Below, in pieces: positions 24,503 through 34,987 of a DNA stretch of 64,000 nucleotides. The position numbers and the translations under genes were made by a program. Source of the DNA: Pseudomonadota bacterium (lineage in GTDB: Bacteria; Pseudomonadota; Alphaproteobacteria; SHVP01); contig JAQBYN010000007.1 of assembly GCA_027622715.1 (NCBI GenBank), positions 1-64,000 of the forward strand, in the 5' to 3' direction. Position 1 is the first letter of the stretch, and each line of letters starts with the position of its first letter. A model generated the notes under the pieces. It did not search any database. It saw only the letters and a list, made by a program, of their open reading frames with translations, and had not been told where the DNA came from.

Positions 24503-26101
24503 CTAATCAAGACCTAGCGACCCCGGATTCATTAGCCGCGCGGGATCGACGTAGTTCTTGATCGCCTCCAGGAGCGCGTAGGTATCGGGGTTACGCCCTT
24601 CTTTGTAGCGGTAGGCTTTACCAATCTGGAAATGCACGGCGCCCATTTCTTTGAATAGGTCGGCCAGACCGCCGCGCAACTGGACCACCGCCGCGCGCGC
24701 CGCTTCATCCTTGGGGAAAACTTTGAGTTTGGCGACGTAGTCGTCTTCCAAATAACGCTCGTGATAAAGGTGCCGCGAGTCCTCCCAGAAGAACACCGGC
24801 TCCATCAAGAACGTCTGCTGCGCGACCCCGCATAGCAGATAGCCCCATTCAATGCCGTGGCGGTCGACCAGTTCTTGGTGCGTATCGAAATAATCGTGCA
24901 CCGCCTTGAGCAGTTTGGGCGCCCGCGAATGCGGCACCAAGGCGTGAATCGGGACCCAACGCTGCCCCTCCGGGCCCAACATGCTGTTGGGCGGGGCGAA
25001 CGGGGTTGCCCGCATGATCTGCGGCAGACTGGCTTGGATCTCGCGCCCCTTCAGATTGCCGCAAAGTTGCTTGGCTTCGGCAACCATGGTGTCGACGGTC
25101 TTGGCGTCATACCCGTCGATCACCAGGTGCACGGAATACTCGACGCCTTCGAACATGCGCCGGCCGCCCGCCGCCACTTTGGCCGCGCCCTTGACGCCGT
25201 CTAGCAGCGACTTGCCGGAGCGCGCAACGTTGGCCAGACGCTTAATGTCCGTCAGCAAGCCTTCGCGCTTGAGGCGCTGCCCCTGGAGATAGGGGTCGAA
25301 CGCAAAACACTCGGCCGCCAGACTGCGCCGCGACACCTCGCCCATCGCCGCGGCGACATCGTTGTAGTCGTCGAAGGCAAACGACAAGAACCGGGTCTCG
25401 GTCGGAAACGGGATCAAACGCAACACGACTTTGGTTTTGAACCCAAGCGCGCCCGTATCGGCAAGGAAGATGCCGGTCAGATCGGGGCCGTAGCTGCGAA
25501 AGAAAGGTGTCGGGTTGAACGGCGTCGCCCACGAGCCGGTTTTGAGAATGCGGCCGTCGGCCAGAACCACTTCGAGACCCAAGCAGCTGTCCGCAGCCGT
25601 GCCATGCAGGCCGGAGCCGAAGAAAATACTGTTTTGCGACATCGCGCCGCCGACGGTCGAGTACATCCCTGACAGTGCGCCGAAATAGGGCGCCCGTAGG
25701 CCCTGTTCTTTGAGCGCGTCGTACACCTGCAACCAGGTGCAGCCGGCCTCGACCACCGCGTACATATCTTCGGCATTGATCTCGAGAATGCGGTTGAGGC
25801 GTTGCAAATCGATGACGACGGATTTGGGCGTGACCGGCAGGTAACCGTCGGTATAGGACAGCCCACCGCCGCGCGGGATCACCGCGTAGCCTTCACCGGT
25901 TGCGGCCTTTGCGGCCTCGGCTAACTCTTCGGGCGTACCCGGCTGGATGACAAAAGCCGCGGGTTCGGCCTCGCGAAAGACGTCGCTGGAGAAAAACCGA
26001 AGGTCGTCCGGATCGGTCAGGACGTGGTCGTTGCCCAGGACCTGGCGTAAGCGCGCCTCCAAGGCATCGGCGGGTGTATCGGCAGCGGCAGCGTTGCTCA
26101 T
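24503..26101 (-). CDS. FAD-linked oxidase (PCMH/GlcD-type)
   Basis: 532-aa flavoprotein. The N-terminal PCMH-type FAD-binding domain has AVIPRGGGLSYTDGYLPV (pyrophosphate-binding loop) and a second FAD segment GGAMSQNSIFFGSGLHG. The long C-terminal substrate cap ends in NYVDPARLMNPGSLG, typical of 4-cresol dehydrogenase/vanillyl-alcohol oxidase and glycolate oxidase relatives. It probably oxidises a hydroxy acid or phenolic alcohol. The gene lies in the middle of a minus-strand operon with an acyl-CoA synthetase and hydrolase. An N-terminal Ala-rich tail is not a signal peptide, so it is cytoplasmic. Confidence 0.88.
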   Translation of the reverse strand: MSNAAAADTPADALEARLRQVLGNDHVLTDPDDLRFFSSDVFREAEPAAFVIQPGTPEELAEAAKAATGEGYAVIPRGGGLSYTDGYLPVTPKSVVIDLQRLNRILEINAEDMYAVVEAGCTWLQVYDALKEQGLRAPYFGALSGMYSTVGGAMSQNSIFFGSGLHGTAADSCLGLEVVLADGRILKTGSWATPFNPTPFFRSYGPDLTGIFLADTGALGFKTKVVLRLIPFPTETRFLSFAFDDYNDVAAAMGEVSRRSLAAECFAFDPYLQGQRLKREGLLTDIKRLANVARSGKSLLDGVKGAAKVAAGGRRMFEGVEYSVHLVIDGYDAKTVDTMVAEAKQLCGNLKGREIQASLPQIMRATPFAPPNSMLGPEGQRWVPIHALVPHSRAPKLLKAVHDYFDTHQELVDRHGIEWGYLLCGVAQQTFLMEPVFFWEDSRHLYHERYLEDDYVAKLKVFPKDEAARAAVVQLRGGLADLFKEMGAVHFQIGKAYRYKEGRNPDTYALLEAIKNYVDPARLMNPGSLGLD

Positions 26102-26156
26102 GTCAGGTCTCCCCTATGCGGGCGCCTCGACCGCCCGTCTCATTGGCCCGATCATG

Positions 26157-27896
26157 TCACGCGCGTCGCGCGGGCGGCAAGGCAAGCGCCGTGAAGAACC
26201 GCTCAAGCAGTGCGGCCAAGGGTTGCGGGCCCTGCGCCACCTCGGCGACATCGCCGTGGCAGATCCTACCCACCTGTGCCGCCGTCGGTGCGAACACATC
26301 GCCGGTTTGCGCGACGACCAGTACCGGCATCGTCAACTTCGCCAAATCGGCTTCGGGCCGATATCGCAGCATGGCCTGGGTCGTCGCCCCGTAGGTCGCC
26401 CACGCCTTGAGCACTTCGAGGACGCGGTCCTGTAGCGCGGCCGGTGAAGCATCAAGATCGATGCGCCGAATCGCCGCGCGTTCACGGCGAAACCACGGCC
26501 AATAAATAGAGTCGTCGCGCAGCATCAACCAGGTTCGGTAGAGGTGCGCGCCGTCCCAGGTCGGCGCGATCGGCGGTGTTATGTCGCGCGCGATCGCGCG
26601 GCGCTCGGGCGCGGGCAGCAGCATCAGGTCATGGAGGACTAGCCGCCGCACCAGTTTCGGGTGACGCGCGGCCAGAGCCAGCGCGACCGCCGCACCGCTG
26701 CCCCGGCCGTAAAGATCGACTGGACCGGATTCAAGCCTGCGCAGAAGGCGCACCACTTCTGCGGCATAGTCGGCGATCGCGGGCGCCGCCACCGGTAAGG
26801 CTGACGAATCGCCATTACCTGGAAGGTCTGGGGCGACGACCGCGCGGCTTGGCGCGCAGGCCTCAATGAGCGGTGCGAGGCCCTGCGACGACCCCGGCCC
26901 GTCGTGCAGCATCACCAGCGGCACGCCGCCGGTGTCGCCGCGGCGGCGCACTAGGATTTGCCGACCCCCGGTGCGGTCGGCAAAGGATCGGGTTGTACGA
27001 CCAGGGATCGGCCCAGGTCGCAAGTCGGGCGGCGGCCCGCCCTTGGCATAGCCGCGCAGCGCCGCCGCAATGACCGTCCAATACTGCGGCATGTTGCGCC
27101 CCAAGCGCACGATCTTTTGGCGCCGGCGCAGCGGCGGCAGCATATCGAGACAGTGGAACAACATGCTGTCTTCGCGGGCCGTGAACGTCGCCGGCACCGC
27201 GAGCGCCCGCACCGCGGCACGCGACCCATAGCGGAACGCGGCCTCAACCACGATGCGCAAATCGTCGCCGGCGCGGAAGTTATCCATGATCCCCGTATGC
27301 ATGGTTTGCGGCGACGGCATGTCGATGTCGCGCCGGGCCGACCCGACACGGTTGTACCAGGGGAACCAGAAGATGTGATCGCGCACGTGCGACCACGTCG
27401 AGATCAAGTGACTACCATCCCACTTGGCGGCGAAGGGCATCAGGTAATAGGCCTCTTCACCGGTGTCGGTCCGCACAACGCGGGTCATGTCGGCGACTTC
27501 CGCACGCGTGAAAATCGGCAAGCTGTCGAGCACCAGGCCGCGAACCCGGTGCGGATGGCGGCGCGCCAGTTCCAGCGCGATGCAAGAGCCGGTCTTGGTC
27601 CCGAAGACGGCCGCCTTGGGAATTTTCATGGCGTCCATCGTCGCCGCCAGCGCATCGGCGAAATGGCGCATCCCGGGCTTTGATTGCGGGAGTGGATCGG
27701 AATCGCCGCAGCCCGGCGTGTCGAAAGCGAAAACTATGCAGCGGCGCGATAACGCCTCGATGAGGGGGATGAGGCCGGCCGAGGACTGCGGGGACTGGTG
27801 GATAAGGATCACCGGCGGCCCGTTCCCGGCGCGGCGATAGTGGACGACACGGTCGCCCACGTGAACGAAGCGGCGACGGATGGGTAGATGCGCCAT
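26157..27896 (-). CDS. tandem alpha/beta-hydrolase fold protein lacking the usual nucleophiles
   Basis: 579 aa built from two alpha/beta-hydrolase domains in one chain (about 1-285 and 300-575). Each has the oxyanion region (ILIHQSPQSS; VMLHDGPGSS), a PGxGDS-like turn and a shared WDGxHL-x-x-TW cap motif. The nucleophile elbow GxSxG reads GTKTG (99-103) in the first half and GRGSG (397-401) in the second, so Lys101 and Gly399 replace the catalytic Ser. Ser400 is next to the expected position. The halves look like an ancient duplication. It may be a non-hydrolytic binder, a lyase, or an enzyme with shifted chemistry. It follows the acyl-CoA synthetase by 50 bp. Confidence 0.85.
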   Translation of the reverse strand: MAHLPIRRRFVHVGDRVVHYRRAGNGPPVILIHQSPQSSAGLIPLIEALSRRCIVFAFDTPGCGDSDPLPQSKPGMRHFADALAATMDAMKIPKAAVFGTKTGSCIALELARRHPHRVRGLVLDSLPIFTRAEVADMTRVVRTDTGEEAYYLMPFAAKWDGSHLISTWSHVRDHIFWFPWYNRVGSARRDIDMPSPQTMHTGIMDNFRAGDDLRIVVEAAFRYGSRAAVRALAVPATFTAREDSMLFHCLDMLPPLRRRQKIVRLGRNMPQYWTVIAAALRGYAKGGPPPDLRPGPIPGRTTRSFADRTGGRQILVRRRGDTGGVPLVMLHDGPGSSQGLAPLIEACAPSRAVVAPDLPGNGDSSALPVAAPAIADYAAEVVRLLRRLESGPVDLYGRGSGAAVALALAARHPKLVRRLVLHDLMLLPAPERRAIARDITPPIAPTWDGAHLYRTWLMLRDDSIYWPWFRRERAAIRRIDLDASPAALQDRVLEVLKAWATYGATTQAMLRYRPEADLAKLTMPVLVVAQTGDVFAPTAAQVGRICHGDVAEVAQGPQPLAALLERFFTALALPPARRA

Positions 27897-27946
27897 GGTC
27901 GCTCTAGCGTCTTCGCGCCGGCGCCAACAGCTGGCTGGACGCCTCG

Positions 27947-29489
<1,543 letters not shown>

Positions 29490-29500
<11 letters not shown>

Positions 29501-30119
29501 TACTAAGGGGGACCTTCCAGGACTCGAAAACCTCGTCCGCCGTCAGCACGCGGGCAAAGAAGAATCCCATCGTCATCAACGCGACCTCAGCGCGATCGTC
29601 ATCGATCTCGCCCACCGCGTCGCTCACCACGAAACACCGGAAGTCGCGCTGACACGCATCGCGTACCGTCGTTTCAACACACATGTTGGTCGTGACACCG
29701 CAAAACACGAGGTTCTTGATCTTCATCGCAGCCAACACCGATTCGAGCTGGGTCGAATAGAAAGCGCTCGGCCGGTTTTTCTGGATGACCGCGTCGTTCG
29801 GTCCTGGCGCCAGCGTTTCGAGGATCTCGGCATCCCAGCTGCCCAACGCGCACAGACCGACGTCCTTCAACGCCGGCATGATCTCGTTGACGATAAAGCC
29901 ACCATCTTTGTAGTCCGGCTGATAGACATACTGGGTATAGATGACCGGCACGCCGGCCTTGCGCGCAGCCGCAACCAGCCGTATGCACCCCGGTTCGGCC
30001 GCCGCCAAACGCTCAAAGGGAAAGCCGAGTTTCTCTATGCGTCCGCCAGCGCGGCAATAGCTGTTTTGCATATCGACAACGACCAGTGCGGTCTTGTCGC
30101 GGCCAAATTCCATCGTCAT
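29490..30119 (-). CDS. isochorismatase-family cysteine hydrolase, paralogue B
   Basis: 209 aa. Catalytic triad by position is Asp16 (VVDMQ), Lys114 (QKNRPSAF) and Cys147 (GVTTNMCVET), with the cis-peptide segment typical of N-carbamoylsarcosine amidase, RutB and maleamate amidase relatives. It probably hydrolyses an amide or ureido bond. It is collinear residue by residue with the neighbouring paralogue. The ATG at 30119 has a GGGGGG tract upstream and gives the same length as the paralogue; longer starts would run into the paralogue's end. It overlaps the acyl-CoA synthetase by 11 nt. Confidence 0.9.
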
Positions 30120-30130
30120 TGCATGCCCCC

Positions 30131-30760
30131 CTAAGCCGCGTTGCTCAACTCGACGCCCCACTCATCGAGCACCTCGTTGACGTTCAGTACCCGCGCGAAC
30201 AGGTACTCCATCGCCTTCAAGGCCGTCTGACCGCGGAAGTCATCGACTTCGCCAACCGCGTCGCGGACGACAAAGGTGCGAAAATCGCGCTGCGAGGCGT
30301 CACGTACGGTCGTCTCGACGCAAATGTTGGTGGTCACACCGCACACGACCACGTTCTCAATTCCTTGGGCCCGCAAATAAGACTCAAGCCGGGTCGCGTA
30401 AAACGAGCTGGGCCGGTTTTTGTCGATGATCGTGTCGCCGTCTTCAGTCTTCATGTCGGGATGAATTTCGGCGTCCCATGTGCCAGCGACACACAATTTG
30501 ACGTCTTTCATCATCGGCATGATCTCTTCGATCTGGACACCACCGTCGCGAAAGTCCGGCTCGTAGACATAGCGCGTCCAGAATATCGGCACTTTGGCCT
30601 TGCGGGCGCCCGCGACCAAGCGCTGCACCCCGGGCGACGCCGCCGCGAGTTTCTCCCAGGCAAAGCCGAGTTGGGCCATTGAGCCCTTGCCGTCGAGAAA
30701 GCCGTTCTGCATGTCCACGACGATGAGCGCGCAGTTCTCTTTACCAAGTTTGATCGTCAT
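30131..30760 (-). CDS. isochorismatase-family cysteine hydrolase, paralogue A
   Basis: 209 aa, a tandem duplicate of the gene 11 bp downstream. The triad is Asp16, Lys114 (DKNRPSSF) and Cys147 (GVTTNICVET). The two copies share most of their core, while residues around 20-30 and 95-110 differ, suggesting different substrates or a heteromer. Family knowledge points to amidase chemistry releasing ammonia, for example maleamate, ureidoacrylate or carbamoylsarcosine. It follows the amidohydrolase by 24 bp. Confidence 0.9.
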   Translation of the reverse strand: MTIKLGKENCALIVVDMQNGFLDGKGSMAQLGFAWEKLAAASPGVQRLVAGARKAKVPIFWTRYVYEPDFRDGGVQIEEIMPMMKDVKLCVAGTWDAEIHPDMKTEDGDTIIDKNRPSSFYATRLESYLRAQGIENVVVCGVTTNICVETTVRDASQRDFRTFVVRDAVGEVDDFRGQTALKAMEYLFARVLNVNEVLDEWGVELSNAA

Positions 30761-30784
30761 CGGGTCCTCCCTGGAGAGTGTCGA

Positions 30785-31750
30785 TTAGCGTTTCTTTGCC
30801 GCCTTTTTCGCTGGTTTTTTCGCCGCAGGCTTCGCTTTCGCGCCACGACGAGCCACGGTCGCACTGAGACGCCGGAGCGATTTCATCTTCGAGCGCTCGT
30901 CGAGTTTGAAAATGCGAATCGCATTGTCGCGCATGATTTTTTGGTACGAGTCGGGCCGGAAGTTCAGATCGCCCACTTCTTTGACGGCACGGATCGGATC
31001 GATCACCGGCCAGTCGGTGCCGAACAGGAACTTGTGCGAGCCGTAGGAGTTGGCGTAATGCACCATCTGCTTGGGCCAATGCTTGGGCGCATAGGCGTCG
31101 CCGCCGATAAAGATGTTCTCATGCTTCCAGGCCATCGAGATCATCTCGTCAGTCCATGGCACGCCCAAATGAATGCCCAGCAGTTTTAGTTCCGGATAGA
31201 GGATCGAGACCCGGTCGAGCGTGATGGGGCGGCCGACCGACGGCAGACGGCGGTCGCGTTGATACACCAAGTTATGGCCGACCTGCATCATGATGGGGAT
31301 GTCGAGCTCGATGCACTTGGCATAAATCGGGAACACATAGGCGTGGTCGGGGGGGAGATCGAACCAGTGCGGGTAATAATGCGCGCCGACAAACCCGAGT
31401 TCGTTGACTGCGTATTCCAGCTCGGCGAGCTGCTTCATGCCCAGCGTCGGATCGACGCCCGCGAGACCAGAGAACCGGTCCGGGTGTTGCTGACAAACCT
31501 GATGCACGCGCTCGTATGAAATGTGGAACGAGCCTTTGACGTTCATGTCGCCGGCGCGGGTCGCGATCAGAAAGGCGTGTTCAATCTCCGCCTCGTCCAT
31601 CATGCGCAGGTATTCCGGAATGCCGATGCCCTTGCGCATCTTCGGGCTCATCCGAATCTGCTTCTTGAAGTTGTTGTCGATTCCGGTCTGGTCGTTACGC
31701 ACCTCTAACGGCGTGTACAGATTGCAGACAATATCGATGTGACCAGACAT
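30785..31750 (-). CDS. amidohydrolase 2 (ACMSD-like) with Lys/Ala-rich C-terminal tail
   Basis: 321-aa TIM-barrel metal enzyme of the ACMSD/gamma-resorcylate decarboxylase group. Candidate ligands are the His of the central HYYPHW strand, HLGVPW and the Asp in LFGTDWPVID; the usual N-terminal HxH has become HIDIVCNLYTP, so one metal ligand may be missing. The last 25 or so residues are a repetitive Lys/Ala/Pro tail (RRGAKAKPAAKKPAKKAAKK), reminiscent of histone H1-like proteins and unexpected on a metabolic enzyme. It is the first gene of the minus-strand catabolic operon and divergent from the UbiD-type gene. Confidence 0.85.
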   Translation of the reverse strand: MSGHIDIVCNLYTPLEVRNDQTGIDNNFKKQIRMSPKMRKGIGIPEYLRMMDEAEIEHAFLIATRAGDMNVKGSFHISYERVHQVCQQHPDRFSGLAGVDPTLGMKQLAELEYAVNELGFVGAHYYPHWFDLPPDHAYVFPIYAKCIELDIPIMMQVGHNLVYQRDRRLPSVGRPITLDRVSILYPELKLLGIHLGVPWTDEMISMAWKHENIFIGGDAYAPKHWPKQMVHYANSYGSHKFLFGTDWPVIDPIRAVKEVGDLNFRPDSYQKIMRDNAIRIFKLDERSKMKSLRRLSATVARRGAKAKPAAKKPAKKAAKKR

Positions 31751-31901
31751 GGGCTCCCCTTCCCTTAATGATGACGCCCAATTCTCGATCCGGACGCCTT
31801 GTTATTGTACGGACTAATCTACTGACTCATCGGGGGTCAGGCAACGCGCCCGGGCGCTTGCCCTGGCGGCCCCTTGTGACAGAATGCGGCCTCCCTGACC
31901 G
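31751..31901. promoter_or_regulatory. divergent control region of the catabolic locus
   Basis: 151 bp between the amidohydrolase and UbiD-type operons. A perfect 12-bp palindrome GCGCCCGGGCGC (31846-31857) is the core of a longer imperfect dyad (roughly 31836-31867, arms with CAGGCAA and TTGCCCTG). This is a candidate operator or attenuating hairpin shared by both operons. No regulator gene lies nearby and no clear -10/-35 pair could be chosen. Confidence 0.4.
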
Positions 31902-33329
31902 ATGGCCCGCTGGATGAGTGATTTAAGAACCTTTCTGAACGAAGAATCCGCCCATGTGTGGCGGCCCGAGGGGCCGGTAGCGCTGGTGCAGGAGATTACT
32001 GCGCTGCAACAGGCGTTGGACGCGCGTCAGCACTACCCGGTCATCGAAATTCGGCAACCCAAGGGCGCCGACGGAACGATCAATCCCATTTCGGTGGTCT
32101 GCAACCTCACCGCCAGCCGTGCCCTGACAGCCCGCGCGCTCGGCGTCCAGGACCACCGCGATTTCGCCGCGACCTATGCCCAGCGCACCGCCAACCCGAT
32201 CCCGCCCATCGTCGTCGGCCGCGACGCAGCACCAGTCCAGCAGGTCGTGATGCGCGGTGACCAGGCCAATCTCCTCGACCTGCCGGTGCTGACCCAGCAT
32301 GCCCTAGACCCCGGGCCGTATCTCACGGCAGCGCACGCGACGACCTACGATCCCGATACCGGCGTCGACAACACCGCGATCCAACGCTGCTGGGTTAAGG
32401 CACCGCGGCGGATGTCGTATTACCCCTACCCCGCGTCGCACAACACGCGGAACCTGCGGAAGTTTTGGGCTAAAGACGAGCCCTGCCCGGTGGCCTTTTG
32501 GATCGGCCATCATCCCAAGGTGCTGCTCGGCACCCAGGCCAAACTGTCGTATCCGGAGAGCCACTGGTCCGCTTGCGGCGGACTTTTGGGCGAGCCGTTG
32601 CGGCTGGTGCCCAGCATCACCCACGGCGACAAGATCATGGTGCCCGCAGACGCCGAAATCGTCATCGAAGGTTGGGCGCCTGCCAATGTGTGGGAGGCCG
32701 ACGGCCCGTTTGGCGAATACACCGGCTATATGGGCGCGCAAGTCGCCGCGCCGGTGTGCGAGGTGACCTGCATCACGCGACGCGAGAACGCGATCTATCA
32801 CGACTACGGGTCGGGCCACGCCGACATGTTGGTGCCCGACAACATGGTCATGGAGGGCAAGATCTACGGCATGATGAAACCGATCGCGCCGTCGGTGCGC
32901 CGCGTCCATGTGCCGGTCTCGGGCCGCCGCTTCCACGCCTATGTGTCGTTCGAAAATCCCGGCATCGGCGAAGTGCGCGACGCCCTGATGGCGGCGCTGG
33001 CCTATCGCCGCACCAAAGCGATCATTGCGGTCGACGACGACATCGATCTGTTTTCCGACAGCGACATCATGTTCGCGTTGGCCACGCGGGTGCAGTGGGA
33101 ACGCGATGTGATTACCGCCACCGGTTTGCAGGGCTCCTTAATGGACCCCTCATTGGCGCGTGGCGCCAAGACGGTGCAAAAGGCTGGGATCGACGCAACC
33201 CTGGCGCCGTCGGAAATACCCGGCGCGCCCCGGCCGGTGCCGCCGCGCAACAGCGTCGGCACTGCGGCGCTCGACGACGCCATCGCACGCCTAACCGGGA
33301 TCGACACCAAAAACTGGCCGGTGCTGTGA
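31902..33329 (+). CDS. UbiD-family (prenylated-FMN) decarboxylase
   Basis: 475-aa UbiD-fold protein. The prFMN/Mn-binding regions are recognisable, and EADGPFGEYTGYMG corresponds to the family EGPFGEWTGY block that carries the catalytic Glu. Such enzymes decarboxylate or carboxylate aromatic, heteroaromatic or alpha,beta-unsaturated acids and need prFMN made by a UbiX protein, which is not in this window. It is the first gene of the plus-strand operon, with the zinc-ribbon gene 2 bp downstream. The ATG at 31902 is used; a second in-frame ATG four codons later is equally possible. Confidence 0.92.
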   Translation: MARWMSDLRTFLNEESAHVWRPEGPVALVQEITALQQALDARQHYPVIEIRQPKGADGTINPISVVCNLTASRALTARALGVQDHRDFAATYAQRTANPIPPIVVGRDAAPVQQVVMRGDQANLLDLPVLTQHALDPGPYLTAAHATTYDPDTGVDNTAIQRCWVKAPRRMSYYPYPASHNTRNLRKFWAKDEPCPVAFWIGHHPKVLLGTQAKLSYPESHWSACGGLLGEPLRLVPSITHGDKIMVPADAEIVIEGWAPANVWEADGPFGEYTGYMGAQVAAPVCEVTCITRRENAIYHDYGSGHADMLVPDNMVMEGKIYGMMKPIAPSVRRVHVPVSGRRFHAYVSFENPGIGEVRDALMAALAYRRTKAIIAVDDDIDLFSDSDIMFALATRVQWERDVITATGLQGSLMDPSLARGAKTVQKAGIDATLAPSEIPGAPRPVPPRNSVGTAALDDAIARLTGIDTKNWPVL

Positions 33330-33331
33330 TC

Positions 33332-33538
33332 ATGCCCGAGGACCACATCATCCGTCTGCGCAACCATTCGCCTTCTGGCGAAAAGCGTGGCAACACGTCG
33401 TGGGTGCAATGCGGATCTTGCGACGGCTGGTTCCACGCCACCGAAGACATCGTCAGCCGCGGCACCGTGAAGCTGCACTGTAACCACTGCCACACCGAGT
33501 TTTTGCCAGGCCAGGCGAGGAAGATCGTGCTGGCGTAG
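33332..33538 (+). CDS. zinc-ribbon miniprotein downstream of ubiD-type gene
   Basis: 68 aa with two paired Cys knuckles: C27-x2-C30 (WVQCGSCDGWFH) and C50-x2-C53 (LHCNHCHTEF), separated by 19 residues, a zinc-ribbon arrangement. Its ATG begins 2 bp after the UbiD stop, the tightest link in the operon, so it may be a subunit or chaperone of the decarboxylase. Some UbiD-related enzymes such as phenol-degradation complexes have small accessory subunits, but I do not recognise this as one of them. The function is unknown. Confidence 0.75.
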   Translation: MPEDHIIRLRNHSPSGEKRGNTSWVQCGSCDGWFHATEDIVSRGTVKLHCNHCHTEFLPGQARKIVLA

Positions 33539-33559
33539 GGACCATTTGAGAACGCCGCC

Positions 33560-34180
33560 ATGAAAATCCTCTACACGCCGATGCCCGGGCTGGTCCACCG
33601 GGTGCAAATCGTGGCCCGCGAGCTGGGGCTGTATGACAAAATCACCTGGGAGCGGGCGCAGCCTTATGAGCGGCCGGCCCACCTGACCGACCAGAACCCG
33701 TTAAGCAAAGTACCAACGCTGATCACCGACGACGGGCTCGCGCTGTTCCCGGGCATGGTCATCTACGAATACCTGGAATCGCTGGCTGGCCCGACGCTTT
33801 ACCCGAGCGACCCGGCGGCACGCTGGCCGGCCATGCAGGTTCTTAGTCTGGGCGAAGGCCTGTGGGACATGACGGTGCAGTGGAACAACGAGCGCAAACG
33901 GCCGCCAGCGGAGCAATCACCCGAACAGCGCGCACGCTATCTCGCGGCCATTCACCGGGTGATAGAGCGCCTCGAGGCGCTGGCGCCGTCGTGGGACGAT
34001 TTTCACATCGGCCATATTGCGGTGGCCGGGTGTTTCAACTTTTTTGACTACCGCCGCGGCCGCGACCTCGCGACCAACGAGTTCGGCAGCGTGATGCCGG
34101 ACTTCTCCGACGGCCGCCCCAACCTCATCCGCTGGCTCGCCGATATGCGCCAGCGTCCCTCGTTCGCGCCGACCGACTAG
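33560..34180 (+). CDS. glutathione S-transferase family protein
   Basis: 206 aa with an N-terminal thioredoxin-like domain (MKILYTPMPGLVHRVQIVAREL; the glutathione-contacting NPLSKVPTLITDDG with the family cis-Pro) and an all-helical C-terminal half. Bacterial GSTs in catabolic operons isomerise, dehalogenate or conjugate electrophilic intermediates. It is placed third in the plus-strand operon, 21 bp after the zinc-ribbon gene. The active-site Ser/Tyr/Cys is not obvious; Tyr5-Thr6 is the most likely spot. Confidence 0.88.
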   Translation: MKILYTPMPGLVHRVQIVARELGLYDKITWERAQPYERPAHLTDQNPLSKVPTLITDDGLALFPGMVIYEYLESLAGPTLYPSDPAARWPAMQVLSLGEGLWDMTVQWNNERKRPPAEQSPEQRARYLAAIHRVIERLEALAPSWDDFHIGHIAVAGCFNFFDYRRGRDLATNEFGSVMPDFSDGRPNLIRWLADMRQRPSFAPTD

Positions 34181-34189
34181 GAGAACCGC

Positions 34190-34978
34190 ATGCGAAAAAT
34201 ACTTGTGCTCGTGCCCTTTCCGATGACCCCGGAAGAACTCGCCAACCGGCAGGCGCAATCCAAAGCGGTGCAGCTTGCCCCCGACATCGAGTTGCACTAC
34301 CGCCCGGTGAAGGCCGCGCCGCGCACCTATACGAGCCAGCAAGATTACGTGCTGGCCGATATGTCGCTGCTGGAAGCCGGGCGCTCGGCGCAGGAAGACG
34401 GCTATGGCGCGGTGTGCATCGACACGGTGAGCGATTCGGGCGTGTCGGCGTTGCGTTCGGTGCTCGACATTCCGGTGATCGGGCCGGGGCGCACGATGTA
34501 CACGACGGCACTGATGCTGGGCGACCGCTTTTCAATGCTGTCGATGTGGGAGGATTGGTTCGGACTGTACAAAAAGGTGCTCACTGAAATGAACCTGATG
34601 CACAAGGTGGCGTCGATGCGGGCCATCGGGATGACCCCCGACAACCGCAACCTGCTGGGCGGCAAGGAAGAGAAGATCTTCCCGCTGCTACTGGCGGCGG
34701 CCACGAAATGCATCGAGGAAGACGGCGCCGATGTCATCTGCCTGGGCTCCACGACCATGCACCAGTCGGCCAAGTTCCTGGCCGACAACCTGCCGGTGCC
34801 GGTGATCAACCCGGGGCCGCTGTCTTACAAGACCGCCGAAGCCATGATGGCGCTGGACCTCAGCCAAAGCCGCAAGACGTATCCGGCGCCCAAGGTCGAC
34901 AAGCGCAGCATGATCCACGCGATGCTAGACGCCGCGGCGGCCGAGCAAGAAGGCAAGACCGTCGAGAAACTGGATTAG
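34190..34978 (+). CDS. Asp/Glu racemase-fold protein lacking both catalytic cysteines, copy 1
   Basis: 262 aa with the two-domain racemase/hydantoin racemase fold. Family members use two Cys, in CxxDPG and LGCAG contexts. At these positions this protein has Thr79 (DTVSDSGVSALR) and Ser187 (CLGSTTMH). Cys76 and Cys184 are close in sequence but offset by three residues from the expected positions. A standard two-base racemase mechanism is therefore unlikely. Related cysteine enzymes include maleate isomerase and arylmalonate decarboxylase. It is 9 bp from a paralogue with the same changes, inside the UbiD operon. Confidence 0.82.
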   Translation: MRKILVLVPFPMTPEELANRQAQSKAVQLAPDIELHYRPVKAAPRTYTSQQDYVLADMSLLEAGRSAQEDGYGAVCIDTVSDSGVSALRSVLDIPVIGPGRTMYTTALMLGDRFSMLSMWEDWFGLYKKVLTEMNLMHKVASMRAIGMTPDNRNLLGGKEEKIFPLLLAAATKCIEEDGADVICLGSTTMHQSAKFLADNLPVPVINPGPLSYKTAEAMMALDLSQSRKTYPAPKVDKRSMIHAMLDAAAAEQEGKTVEKLD

Positions 34979-34987
34979 GAGAACGCC

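Noticed and set aside
34190-34978. Functional amino-acid or hydantoin racemase
   Set aside because: Both catalytic Cys positions are Thr or Ser.
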